Positions 16,163 to 27,617 of a DNA stretch of 64,000 bases are shown piece by piece. Within the stretch, counting starts at the first letter, position 1. Every line of letters begins with the position of its first letter. The translations under genes were made by a program, and so were the position numbers. The stretch spans positions 868,001 to 932,000 of the forward strand of contig CADCXA010000031.1 of assembly GCA_902806565.1 (NCBI GenBank). Reading direction: 5' to 3'. Origin of the DNA: Hypoxylon rubiginosum. Its lineage: Eukaryota; Ascomycota; Sordariomycetes; Xylariales; Hypoxylaceae. Under the pieces are notes generated by a model, which worked only from the letters and a program-made list of their open reading frames with translations, made no database searches and was not told where the DNA came from.

Positions 16163-16914
16163 ATTTAAATTTTATACTAAAAAAAAAGTTTAGTTTTTTT
16201 TTAAAAAAAACGTGTTTTTAATAAATAAAATAGTTAAAATAAAGTTAGTTTTAATAAAAAAAAAATTAAAGGATTTTTTAGAAAAATCTTTAAAATAATA
16301 TATATTATTTATTATAAATTAATAATATTTAATATTAATTAAAATTATAGTTAAATAAAATAATTATTTATATTAAATAATATATATTAATTATTATTAT
16401 TTAAGTTTTAATTTAAGTTTTAATAAATAAATTAAAAGTATTAAATTATTTAATTTAATGGTTTTTAATATAATATTAATATTTTTTTATAAAATAATAT
16501 TTTTATTATTTTAAAAAAATTTAATAAGCGTTTTAATTTAGTTTTTTAATATTTAATTAGGTTTTTTTTATTATTATTATTTTTAGTTTAATAATAAAAG
16601 TAATATATATTTTTTTAAAAATTAAAAATTTTAAAGTTTTTAATGGATTTTATTTATTAATATAGTTAGTAGATTTTATTAAACTTATTTAAAAAAAAAT
16701 TATAATATAAAAATATATTTTTATTTTATAAAATAAATTACTAGAAAAAAAATATATTATTATATTAATTATATATATAATAATATTTATAATAAGAAGA
16801 AAAAAATTTTTAGTTTTAATATATATTATCTAGGATTTTAAAATTCTTAAAAAACTTGTTTATATAATAAATAAAACATTTTATAATAAATATATTTAAC
16901 TAAATTATAATAAA

Positions 16915-17060
16915 AATAAAAAAGGAAAAAGATTTAAAAAAAATAAGGTAAATAAATAATAAAAGATAAAAAAAAAGCAAGTAAAAAAAAAAAGAAAAAG
17001 ATATAATAATTAAAAAAAAAAAGAAAAAAAAAAAGAAAAATAAAAATATATAAAAATAAA
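16915..17060. repeat. Purine-rich strand-asymmetric tract
   Basis: About 145 bp in which the plus strand is nearly all A and G (AAAAGAAAAAG-type runs). Its mirror at about 37561-37700 is pyrimidine-rich on the plus strand, as expected for the inverted arm. C-to-T/G-to-A decay cannot create such a tract, so it was purine-rich before. Low complexity; function unknown. Confidence 0.6.
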
Positions 17061-18245
17061 AAATAAAAATAGCTTTTTTTTATATATATATATATAAATA
17101 TAAATATATTATTTTATAGTTATATATATAAATTAATATTTATTATTTATTTTTATTAAAATATATATTTTAAAATTATATAATTATAAGTTATAATAAC
17201 TATAAATAATTATTTAATATTTAGTTTTTTTTAATTATATTTTTTTTTTATAGTTTTAACAGTTATAAAAAGTATTTGTTTTTATTTAAATAATTTTTTT
17301 TAAAGTTATAATAATAAAAACTTAATATAAAAAGCTTATTTAATTTAATTTATTTATATAAAAAAACATTTAAAAACTAAATAATTATAAGTTAATTAAA
17401 TAATTAAATATTAAATATATATAAATTAATATATAAAACTATAATTTTAATATTTTAGTTTTAAAATAACTAAGTTTTTTTATAAACCTTTTTTATAGAT
17501 TAATAAAAATTAAAAATTAAATAATAAATTTTAATAATTATTTATAAATATAAATTATATTTATTTTATAATTTATATATAGTTATTTATAATATTTTTA
17601 ACATGTTATTTTAAATTAAAATTATTATGTTTTTTTATAAATCTTTTTTATAAATAAAAAAAAGTTATAAATTAATTAGTTTTATAAAAATTTTAATAAT
17701 AAATAATAAGTTCTTATAATTATATTTAACTAAAAATTACTTGGTTATATTTTTAATATATAAATATTTTATAACTTTGTTTTTTTTTTAAAGGTTAATT
17801 TTAAGTATTTAATTATATATAAAACTATATTTTAAGTTATATTTTTTAAGTTTTTTAATTTTTTTTTTATTATACTTAGTTTTACGTTAATTATATTTAT
17901 ATATATAAATAAAAGATTTTTTATAAAATTAAAGGATTTTTATTAAAATTAAATAAAAAACTTAATAATTAATATTATTAAATAAAACTTATTTTATATA
18001 AATTTTTAATATTAATTATATTATAATTAAACGAAAAATAATAAAATAAAATAATAAAAAATAAGGTTAAAAAGTGTAATATAATTAAAGTTTTAATTAG
18101 TTATTAAAATTATAATAATAACTTATAAAATAAAAAAAACTTAATATATAGTTTATAAATATATTAATTAATATTAAAAAAATATATATTTATTTATTTT
18201 TTTTATAATATAGTAATTATTTAGTTATTATTAAATTATAATTAA

Positions 18246-18432
18246 AATATTATTAAGTTATTATTAAGTTATTATTAAATTATTATTAAATTATTATTAA
18301 ATTATTATTAAATTATTATTAAATAATTATTAAGTTATTATTAAATTATTATTTAATTATTATTAAGTTATTATTCGGTTATTATTAAGTTATTATTTAG
18401 TTATTAATAAGTTATTATTAAGTTATTATTAA
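18246..18432. repeat. 11-bp minisatellite array near the left arm tip
   Basis: About 17 head-to-tail units of the type AAATTATTATT / AAGTTATTATT. The mirror array is at about 36157-36343. Shorter runs of the same unit occur elsewhere in the arms (for example about 4320-4386). The G/A variation between units fits mutation of an originally AAG-starting unit. Confidence 0.85.
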
Positions 18433-18625
18433 ACTAAAAATATATTATAATTAAATTATTATTATAATTAATAATTTTTATTTTAATTTTTTTATTATAT
18501 TTTATATATTATTATTAATTTATATATTTTTTATAATTTAAATTAATAAAGTATATTAATTTATTAAAAACTTAATGTATTTATATAATATAAAAGTTAT
18601 ATATATTATAGTTTTAGCTTATTTT

Positions 18626-18700
18626 GCAGGTTTGGCAGGTTTGGTAGATTTGGCGGACTTGGCACTTTTGTCACTTTGGCGGTTTTTTGTAAACCGCCAA
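18626..18700. repeat. G+C-retaining tip of the left arm (inner terminus)
   Basis: This 75-bp stretch is still part of the inverted repeat: it aligns without gaps to the reverse complement of 35889-35963 with six differences, all transitions. Unlike the rest of the arm it is not A+T-rich. It holds four 9-bp tandem units of the form CAGGTTTGG at 18627-18662, with base changes in the third and fourth. It ends in a perfect hairpin at 18676-18700 (stem TTGGCGGTTT, loop TTTGT). Similarity stops exactly at the hairpin end. This looks like a transposon terminus with subterminal repeats, but I recognise no specific family. Confidence 0.85.
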
Positions 18701-20180
18701 CGGTTATCTTGTTGAAAATTTGACGGCTTACTTACATACATGTAGGCTCTTTAGGTATTTGAGTACTTAAGTACCTTGGGGATGTCCTCCCAATGTGGTA
18801 TGTAGTTATTTCCAAATCCGTTGTCTACAATACATTATTATCAACTTCGCAACAGGAAGAATATGATAGATTCGAATATGGATGACATGTCAAGCGCCCC
18901 ATAATACCGGCTGTATGTAGGTATGCTTCAGTTCGCATACACTACATATAATAGACGTATAATCATGCATGTGACACGTTATAGATGCATCTATTCAAAC
19001 AGGGGCCCTTACAAACTCCCTTGTAATAGAGGGAATGTTAACCTTGCCGTCTCCACTAGCTAAATCCGGGGAAGCATGATTACCGCAGCCGCAGATGGAT
19101 CTGTGACGACGGATTATGCTTGTCTCTGTTGCCCCTATTTAAGCTAGGAGGATGCCCGGTAACCCGCGTCCCCGTTTAAGACTAAAATACGAGACCGAGA
19201 CATGCAAGTGCGTGATTCTCGAATTGATCAAAAGGAGGAAGTACGTATTCGTAGACATGGTAGTACAGCTATCTCTTAGATGTGGTAAATGTAGATGCAA
19301 CTCTTCTACTGAATTATTCAGCTGCTTTATTCATTCTTGCCGGTCTACGGAATCTTAATTTCATATAGGTACCTAGGTAAAACAGAAGTCTTATTTATTT
19401 GAAGCACCCGGGTATCTGTTGGCGAAACGTGCATGCCCCTTTTATTGTAATTCGATATCGGGGGAATAAATTGTACTCGACGGCGCAGGGGCAGAGACAG
19501 TATCATAGAGAGGAAGAGAATTGAAAAAAATTACAACTTTGTTCAATTTGGTCTTCAAGTGACCGAGTGTCTAACATTTGGAGTGGTTCGGATTCCTATG
19601 AGTAAGGGCTGCCTTAGATAGATTGATTTTCGTATTACCCTTAAGCCTCTAATAGAGAAAAGGGGTTGGATTGACAATCCTTTATTTGGTTGAGGACATC
19701 GCTGTGTAACTTGCCTCTCAATCGTCCTCAGTCGCTAATTAAACCACCGTCCTAGGACATTCGGTTCTGGCTTTTTGGCTCGATTCATTTTCCTAATGGC
19801 TTCTCTCCTTTGCGCTGAACCATTTCGTGCGCATGACTGGTGTCATGATCGGCTACTTAGGTACCTAACGCAAGGGCGAGTATGAAACAACCTCTGGGCT
19901 TGTGCGTAAAGGTTACGAGCACCGCCGACATCATTTCAATCTTAAACTAGAATACTCTACTCGAATCTGATATCTTTGGGGAGCCGAGAATCAATTTACC
20001 GTGATGGGTAATGCCCAAGCTTTACAACGATCTCTGTGTTAGGGGGCCTCGAAAGGGGGTTCGGATTCAGTATGCCGTAAACAGTTCGAGTGAGTAGTCA
20101 ACTGACTTCCGTCAAGTATGGTGCCTAATATCCTGATTAAAACGTGTACATAGACGAGAGACCTCTCTTTTGCTGAATGC
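18701..20180. other. Gene-less left margin of the island
   Basis: Ordinary base composition, with the palindromic GGTACCTAGGTA-type motifs common in ascomycete intergenic DNA (for example near 19368 and 19857). The short open frame at 19152-19358 shows no family resemblance or splice context and is not called. I see no gene, RNA or repeat here. Confidence 0.6.
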
Positions 20181-21047
20181 TTAGCACACCAAGTAATATA
20201 CCCCAATATTAGTTCTCGTACCGCACCTTTTAGTTCTCGCTCGAGCATGATCGAGACCCCTTTTAATCGGCAGGCTGTAGTCATCCGAATCGTAATCTTT
20301 ATCGATCTCGCAATCACCAGGCTCGTTTCCATTGTATACTGTATCGTAGTGCACTATTTTACCCGTTCGCGGATCGTATACCGTGTCTCTTCTTCCGTCT
20401 GCGTCCTGATCAACCAGGCTACGGTCCCGCTTTTTTCCACAGACACCGGATGCCTCAGGGACTAATAAGAGGAGTTCTCGCGGCGAAAGTATCTTCTCAA
20501 CTGGCTCCCTTTTCCCCCCGTTTGTGGCTTCGAGGATGCGGGTAGAATACACTGGAGTATCATCATCGCCGTCGTCAGTAAAGATCCAGATGTAGTTGAT
20601 GAAGAGGGGCCAGGCGAAGCGAGCAAAAAGGAATTCGACAGGGAATCGAGGGAGCAGTGGACACGGGATATTATTATATCCTCCATATCTGAACCCTTAG
20701 ACTTATTCAGAGTATCTAGTACATGTGTGACCAAACGGCATTCATAATGACTGTCAGAGTCACGCTTCGGTACTAGGACGATGTGATTATGATAGAATAG
20801 GAAGTGAATATCTCGGCGGAGGAATAATTTGTTCCTGAGGGGATGACGTTGTCACCTATTGGTTCTTCAGGTATTTAACCGTACCGTTATATCCGACCCA
20901 GCGCCGAGTGCTATGAGGAATGATATGGCACTCTTGAAGTGCCGTAAAAGGAGTCATCCTTATGTCAAATGCGGATAGGGCAGATAGAGCGTCAGCGGAC
21001 GGAGAGGGAGGAGGAGCGATCTGTAAATCTGCCCATGGCTTCGGCAA
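20181..21047 (-). pseudogene. HNH_2-type endonuclease relic, frameshifted
   Basis: Read leftward on the minus strand, fragments in changing frames resemble the fungal HNH_2 nuclease family in the right order. First comes QECHIIPHSTRRWVGYNG (about 20960-20905), the CHIIP histidine motif, ending at an in-frame TAG near 20866. A shifted frame gives DNVIPSG, and another gives LFLRRDIHFLF (about 20830-20795), the family's LRxDIHxLFD-like motif. VPKRDSDSHYECRLVTHV follows, then, in a new frame, PVEFLFARFAWPLF (about 20650-20605), matching the conserved FLFARFAW segment. A charged tail with KKRDRS runs to 20181. The shifts coincide with no convincing splice pairs, and a stop interrupts the core, so I read it as a pseudogene. 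The family match is from memory of its motifs. The N-terminus is not delimited. Confidence 0.65.
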
Positions 21048-22020
21048 GGTAGAGGGGAAGACTTAATGATTGGAATCACGAATAATAAGATACGGAGGAT
21101 CTGAAGAGATGATTAATTCCAAAGTTGGAGAAGAAAGCTTGATCGTAAGGACTAACCCTTCGCGTAAGCGATTTTCCCCTTTTCTTTCACCTATGACTTA
21201 GAGAAGCTGCTTGCTGATGCGTGTGCAGTTATCCCGAACGAAGCTTTGATGGCATGGTGAAGAAGTAGGATTACGATAGGAGGTGATATGTGCCTGGTTG
21301 TAGATGAGTGTTGAGATGTGAATAAGAATGTTTGGGAATAACCAGCTGGTTGTACGCGAAGACCACGTGCGGATGCGCAAGGTTTACATGTCGCTCCTGG
21401 GAAACCTGCGACGTGGCCTCACCTTCAATATTCATATGGAACTAGACTCACGAAGAGGTTGCAAGCATTATCGCGTCGCCGCGGTATGCCTGCAAAAGGA
21501 GGGGTGACAAACGAGATCTGGTCGCAATCATTCCATGAGCATGATATCCTTCGAGTTCAGAGTTGGGACGTTATGGTTTGCGTGTCAAAGAATTGTCCCA
21601 TTTGGGTACCGTTGGTAGGGAGGTCTCACCACCGTTATCACCGCAATGGCAGAATCATGGAATGTGCCGACTTCCTATAGAGGATATAATTGGATTCTCG
21701 TTACACAAATTGGATTGAAGTAGTTGCCGCAATACAAACCATGACGTGTAAGATCACAACGTGTGTTGCACCGAGGTCTATCCACATTGACTTTTCTATC
21801 TCTATCTCGACTAGCAAGCTATAGAGTGTGAGGATATATCTCGCAAAGTCTCGAGATGAGATATTTCAACTGCTAATTAACAAACCAAATCGTGCTTGCT
21901 TTCAAGTGATAACTAAATGACAATCATCTCTGATTAAGAACCTTCTCAGATGCCACGTCACTATCAAGTCTATACATGTTGCTTGCCCCTTATGTTTCTG
22001 TATCAAATACCATATTATTT
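21048..22020. other. Intergenic, no gene seen
   Basis: Between the HNH relic and the promoter of the small cysteine-rich gene. Short open frames exist on both strands, but none has splice signals, a family match or composition suggesting coding. A small imperfect inverted repeat (ATATCTCG...CGAGATGAGATAT) occurs around 21834-21863. Confidence 0.55.
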
Positions 22021-22024
22021 ACTA

Positions 22025-22030
22025 TATAAA
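22025..22030 (+). promoter_or_regulatory. TATA box of the small cysteine-rich gene
   Basis: TATAAA about 266 bp before the chosen start codon. It is followed by a CA-rich, G-poor leader (CAACACCATCAACATCCACA at 22069-22088) typical of fungal 5' untranslated regions, implying a leader of roughly 230 nt. Confidence 0.5.
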
Positions 22031-22051
22031 GCCGACCACATCCTTGAGAAC

Positions 22052-22141
22052 ATGAAGGTTTCATTTCACAACACCATCAACATCCACAAGCAACGAAACC
22101 TGGACAAGAAACTAGCAGCAGCAATTCAATCAACAGCGTAA
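22052..22141 (+). other. Possible upstream ORF in the leader (29 codons)
   Basis: The first ATG after the TATA box is at 22052 and opens a 29-codon frame starting MKVSFHNTINI and stopping at 22141, before the main ATG at 22291. If transcribed it would be a uORF able to dampen translation. No splice pair joining it to the main frame is evident. Confidence 0.35.
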
Positions 22142-22160
22142 AACTCTTCTCGAGCAAGAA

Positions 22161-22190
22161 CAGCAGCAGCAGCAGCAGCAGCAACAGCAA
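22161..22190. repeat. CAG trinucleotide microsatellite in the leader
   Basis: An uninterrupted CAG run (about seven units, 22161-22182) continues into CAACAGCAA. It lies in the presumed 5' untranslated region, between the uORF and the main start, so it is not translated in the model chosen here. Confidence 0.8.
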
Positions 22191-22290
22191 TACATCAAGC
22201 AGCCGACTACCATCGTAGAGCGCGACAGCCTTGGAAAGAAAACTCCCGCAAGCAAGAAACACGTATCGTGTCGACATCACTTTAGCAACA

Positions 22291-22506
22291 ATGTGCACCA
22301 AACAATTCAAGAAGATCACTTGCCCCACTGCTGGGTGCACCTATTCGGAATCCAAGCCGATTGGAACCGCTAAGTGCTCAAAACCCGGCACGGAAAGCTG
22401 TAGCGTAACCGAGGAAGACACCGAGGAAGAGTCCAAGCTGTGCGCCGCGTGCGAGGGAGAGATTCCGAAGGAAGACAAGGAATACACGTGGGCAGTTCCA
22501 AAGTAG
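22291..22506 (+). CDS. Small cysteine-rich hypothetical protein, 71 aa
   Basis: The frame begins MCTKQFKKITCPTAGC and ends EYTWAVPK. I chose ATG 22291 (context CAACAATG) over upstream in-frame non-ATG codons; no upstream ATG is in this frame. The protein has seven cysteines, including spaced pairs (C11/C16 and a CAAC motif), and an acidic central stretch (EEDTEEESK), with no signal peptide or membrane segment. Ascomycetes carry many short intracellular proteins starting Met-Cys with paired cysteines, and it resembles that loose group; I recognise no domain. The cysteine pairs could bind a metal, but that is speculation. Single exon, following a TATA box, CA-rich leader and CAG repeat. Confidence 0.6.
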   Translation: MCTKQFKKITCPTAGCTYSESKPIGTAKCSKPGTESCSVTEEDTEEESKLCAACEGEIPKEDKEYTWAVPK

Positions 22507-22558
22507 GCAGAGGGTCGGGTCTTCTTTAGGAGGATCATCGATCTAGGGACGATGGGTT

Positions 22559-22592
22559 GAGATACGCGATGATTTGAGATACGCGATGATTT
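22559..22592. repeat. 17-bp direct repeat, two copies
   Basis: GAGATACGCGATGATTT occurs twice in tandem (22559-22575 and 22576-22592), just downstream of the small cysteine-rich gene. Probably a simple slippage duplication. Confidence 0.9.
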
Positions 22593-23534
22593 GAGAACCG
22601 CCGAGGTACTCGCATGGTATTTTTGGGGAAGTAGCGCAGAATATCTGGGATATTCGGTCTTAGCAGAGGGCTAGTTATCTCCTGGCTAGGTAAATAGCAA
22701 TACTAAGACGGTAAACCCGAAGCCTCGTTTTCAAGTGATATTTTTAAATACGTGTTCTTCAACACCTTGCGGATGACCAAATGTGTTCTATTTCATAGGT
22801 AGCCAGTTCTTACAATTCGGGCGCCTCGAGCCATGGTGAGGAAGACACTAGTGAGGTAGAGAACTCGGGGTGTAAAGGACAGCTGAGGGCTTGGTTCAGA
22901 GCGAACAGGCGAGACAAGCTCAGTTGATCGCTTCGTGTCTCCTTCGAACCAGTTCCTTAGGTAGAGCCGGAGCGCCGAGATCAACGGGCGGTTCACGGTC
23001 AATGCCAGCGTGGTGTCTCGGAACCAGAGGTTTAATCAGCAAAGATTTAACGTCTGTGACCGTCGGATTGAATAGGTCCAGGCGATATTCCAAGGGCAAT
23101 CAATTTCACTTGAGGTAGTATTTCGTTTAAGAATCTTACCAGTAGCCTAGGGGGTACCTAGGGCTAGCAGAATCTACGATTAGAATTCGAACGGTACGAG
23201 GGGAAAATTGACGATATTCTCGGCTCCCGACATCATATTCAAAATGTAGAACTCGGCGATGTCTACGTTCCAAATGATGTGTCAAGGATAGCCCAACTCG
23301 AAAATGGACACGAAGGTTGCTTCTTTACCTAACCGTATAGTGGACGTCCGTAGAGAATTCGGGGGGTTTTTTTTTTGGAATAATTAGTCGTGGGAAGATA
23401 ATTCCATTGATTTAGAGGTTTGGCTGTGGCAAGAATTCAAGTCAATTTACCCCTTTTCTGATGACTAAGCCATAAAAGCAAACCTGCCTCTTAAAGCCAC
23501 CTACCCTTCCCAATCTTTTTTCTTCTTTTTCTTT
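22593..23534. other. Intergenic between convergent genes, nothing identified
   Basis: Separates the 3' ends of the cysteine-rich gene and the flavin oxidoreductase. It contains ordinary intergenic sequence, a short G/T homopolymer stretch near 23361-23378 and the usual CCTAGGTACC-like motifs. No gene or RNA seen. Confidence 0.55.
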
Positions 23535-24884
<1,350 letters not shown>

Positions 24885-25635
24885 TTTTGCTTCATGTATT
24901 GTTAACCATATGAAGTCCAATGCTACCTATTGATTTGGAGAAAAGGTATCCTTCCCGGGATAGAGGTTGTCTTGTTCGTAGGTATTTAACAAGACTTCTC
25001 ATAGCAACATACGATAGAACTTCACACACGGCAGACCTAATGCTCTGGACACAGGCAACTAGGAGAATAGTAACGGCCAATCAACGGAGGAGCTTCAATC
25101 TGTATAGGTATCTAGGACCCCGGGAGCTGCCCGGCATGTTTCCCGCTAGGCGGGGGCTGGTTAGGGGCTAGTTAGCCGCAACACAACCCGACCTTATCTC
25201 GGCTATCTTTTCAGACAGGCATTATCAGATACCTAACCAGTTTAGAACCACGTCGGCTATGAGATAGCAGTGAACCGCCTCTATCGACCTATCCTATAAG
25301 ATAAAAGATAGCCGTCGCGGGTAACAGCGAAATATTTACTTCGGAGCATTATTACCGACTTCTTATCTCGCGACAGTCCCTCGTAAAAACCCGCCTAGTT
25401 GGTTTGTTGAAGACAGGATTATCATTGTCTATAAGACTGACTATCAGCTAGTTATTAGACCTACCAAATATGATATCTAGGTAGGTAGAGAAGGGCTACT
25501 ACCCGCGAGTGAATTCTTGATATAACCTTGCTCTACGTCCATGAGAAATCTTTTTGATCGCACGAGTATTGCACTAGGTAGACAAGACGGTGGCAGCAAA
25601 ACTCCAACTTCCGTCCCTTGCAGTCTACGTCCAAT
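24885..25635. promoter_or_regulatory. Bidirectional promoter between oxidoreductase and permease
   Basis: This 751-bp region separates the start codons of the divergent OYE and MFS genes. The half nearer the permease holds a dense GATA-factor cluster (separate entry). I see no convincing gene inside it. Confidence 0.7.
25194..25446. promoter_or_regulatory. Cluster of ten HGATAR (GATA-factor) sites
   Basis: Ten matches to HGATAR on either strand begin at 25194, 25203, 25222, 25262, 25281, 25299, 25306, 25363, 25419 and 25441. In 253 bp of even composition fewer than one would be expected by chance. HGATAR is the consensus of fungal nitrogen regulators of the AreA/NIT2 type, and Dal5-family permeases are classic targets of nitrogen catabolite control. 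Nitrogen-dependent expression of the permease, and perhaps the oxidoreductase, is therefore inferred. Confidence 0.7.
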
Positions 25636-27240
25636 ATGATCGCAAAAACGGTCAACCCCGATGTCCAAGACACCACCCAGGACAAGGATATTGCCAGCGA
25701 AGGAAGCGCCGACCATGTCTGCATTGATCCGGAAATGGAAAAGAGGGTCGTGAGAAAACTGGACATGTTCATCGTGCCAGTCTTCATGATCTGCTATCTC
25801 TTCAGTTTCTTGGACCGTTCAAACCTCGGAAACGCCAAAATCCAAGGCTTGGAAAGAGACCTTGGTCTCAAAGGAACCGAATTCAATGGTACACTATCTC
25901 TTCATTCTGCCTGGTTTCTGAGAGCTATGTGTTAATTACCTTGCAGTGGCTGCGTCCATCTTCTACGTCACATATGTCGTCTTCGAGGTTCCATTGGTAG
26001 TGCTGTTTAAAATAGTAGGACCTTCTAAAATGAGTAAGCCTTCGGATACAGCTTCGTTCTCGATCATGATCCTAATATCATACAGTTCCTATTATCATGA
26101 TGTCCTGGAGTCTCGTCACCGTATTTACTGGTTTCTGCCAGTCTTACGGCTCCCTGCTCGCATGTCGTCTCCTCCTAGGAGCGTGCGAGTCAGCACTGTT
26201 CCCAGCCCTAAACCTATACGTGTCGATGTTCTGGAAACGAGAGGAGATTGCCAGGAGAGCTTCAGGAATTGGTATCTCCCTAGCCCTAGCAGGAGCATTC
26301 GGCGGTCTCTTCGCATGGGCAATCATGCAGATGGATGGTGCCGGGGGCTATCCCGGCTGGAGGTGGCTCTTTTTCATAGAGGGAGCCGTCTCATTCTGCC
26401 TTGGTATTTCGGCATATTGGCTCTTCCCGGATAATCCCGAGACTGCGTATTTCTTGAACGAGGATGAAAGGAAACTTGCGAGAGCCCGACTTGAGATACA
26501 CGGCAACTATCAGCCATTCGATTGGGCTGATGTAAAAGCGGCGTTTAGAGATCCTGTGTGCTGGCTGTCCGGCTTCATTCAGTTCAATGCGGATGTCTAC
26601 AACTATAGTAAGTTGACCTCAACACAATCGGTTTTGATGTGGCTAACCAACCTTTCAAGGTATATCGACCTTTTTGCCCAGCATCATTCAAGGCATGGGT
26701 TATACCAGCTTGCAGGCACAGTATCTTACTATCCCATGCTACGTGCTGGGTGCAGCGGTGTACTTCGGTGTGGCAACTGTTTCTGATAAGATAAAACGGA
26801 GAGGGCCGTTTATACTCGCAGCTGGGCTCTTCATTATGGCTGGATACGCCGTTCTCCTAGGTACCACAACACCAGGAGTTCGGTACTTTGCTTGTTTCCT
26901 GGTTCTGTTTGGCGCTCCTATCATCCCTGGGCTTAATCTCACTTGGCTTAACACCAATATGAGTCCGCATTACAAACGTGCTACCGCGATTGGTATCAAT
27001 CAGACAATTGGCAATTCTGGTGGTCTTATTGCAGGGCAGATTTACCTAAACAGGGAGTCGCCGGGATACAAAACGGGACACTCAGTCAGCTTGACTGCTT
27101 GCGGCCTCACTTGGTGTTGTACATGGATCATGATGTGGATACTATCCAAAAGAAATGCCGAGAAGGATAAAAAGGCTCGGGATGGCACCTTCGACGATGG
27201 GAGAGGAGACCATGCGGTATCTTTCAGATATCAGCTTTAG
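25636..27240 (+). CDS. MFS permease, allantoate/anion:cation symporter (Dal5-type), 480 aa
   Basis: Plasma-membrane proton symporter of the major facilitator superfamily, Dal5 subgroup, which takes up organic anions such as allantoate, vitamins or small peptides; the substrate is not predictable. Four exons: 25636-25888, 25947-26033, 26086-26607 and 26660-27240. The three GT...AG introns are 58, 52 and 52 bp, and all phases agree. ATG 25636 starts an about 45-residue cytosolic N-terminus before TM1. The subgroup signature LDRSNLGNAKI follows TM1. The second exon gives YVVFEVPLVVLFKIVGPSK, and exon 3 holds RLLLGACESALFPAL and GWRWLFFIEG. Exon 4 has INQTIGNSGGLIAGQIY and a basic C-terminal tail (SKRNAEKDKK). 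About 12 hydrophobic segments and a normal length (family about 480-520) indicate an intact gene. It is divergent from the flavin oxidoreductase and preceded by the GATA-site cluster. Confidence 0.92.
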
Positions 27241-27617
27241 TGGACAACAACACAGGTTTATTAAAGAATCGCTTAGTGGCGAAACCTGGATGACTCGATA
27301 TGATCGACTTTTTACGATGGAGCATATGAACGAAATAGAACAAACTAGCTTGTTGCAATTATTTCGATGACACGTTGTGTCAGGGGGTTTGAACCCCTGA
27401 AGCTAGATCGCGGAGACCATAGACATTCTGCTATCTTATCCAGAGTATTGAGGTAGGTACGTTCTTCAGGCACTTATATCGCAAACATAATATCGAGGGC
27501 CCAACCCCCATCTGGCCTGAAGAACTCAGTATTAGAGTTATTAGGTAGGTCGCTCAATTAGCATTACTCTGCAAGACACTATCTCCATACAGCTCTATAC
27601 GATGTCTAAACTATCTA
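27241..27617. other. Intergenic between convergent permease and GH92 genes
   Basis: Short spacer between the two stop codons. It holds a hairpin at about 27381-27399 whose minus strand resembles a tRNA T-arm (GGGGTTCAAACCCC); no complete tRNA can be folded around it. No gene seen. Confidence 0.5.

Larger units (their letters stand above)
1..18700. repeat. Left arm of giant inverted repeat (RIP-decayed)
   Basis: Extremely A+T-rich DNA with no credible gene. Read as reverse complement it matches the right arm (35889 to about 48785) along its whole length, apart from the retrotransposon at 10351-16157. Checked anchor pairs: 18700 with 35889, 17050 with about 37560, 16480 with about 38150, 10040 with about 38780, 1382-1456 with about 47340-47410, 150 with about 48640, and 1 with about 48785. 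The coordinate sum drops from about 54600 to about 48800 across the insertion, which equals the element's length. Differences between arms look mostly like C/T and G/A transitions, as RIP would give. The arm continues beyond the window's left edge. It is probably a stack of old transposons, but no coding domain is readable. Confidence 0.9.

Noticed and set aside
1..18600. Possibility that the A+T-rich DNA is mitochondrial.
   Set aside because: It lacks mitochondrial genes, tRNAs and G+C clusters, contains a nuclear-type LTR element, and is inverted-duplicated around nuclear genes with spliceosomal introns. RIP-type decay explains it better.
19152..19358. 68-codon plus-strand frame in the left island margin.
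   Set aside because: No family resemblance, splice signals, promoter context or composition pointing to coding; length is within chance.
27370..27440. tRNA-like element on the minus strand: a T-arm-like GGGGTTCAAACCCC and a D-arm-like segment about 45 bp upstream.
   Set aside because: No 7-bp acceptor stem pairs with the bases after the T-arm, and no 5-bp/7-nt anticodon arm forms at the right place. At best a decayed tRNA fragment; the hairpin may be chance.
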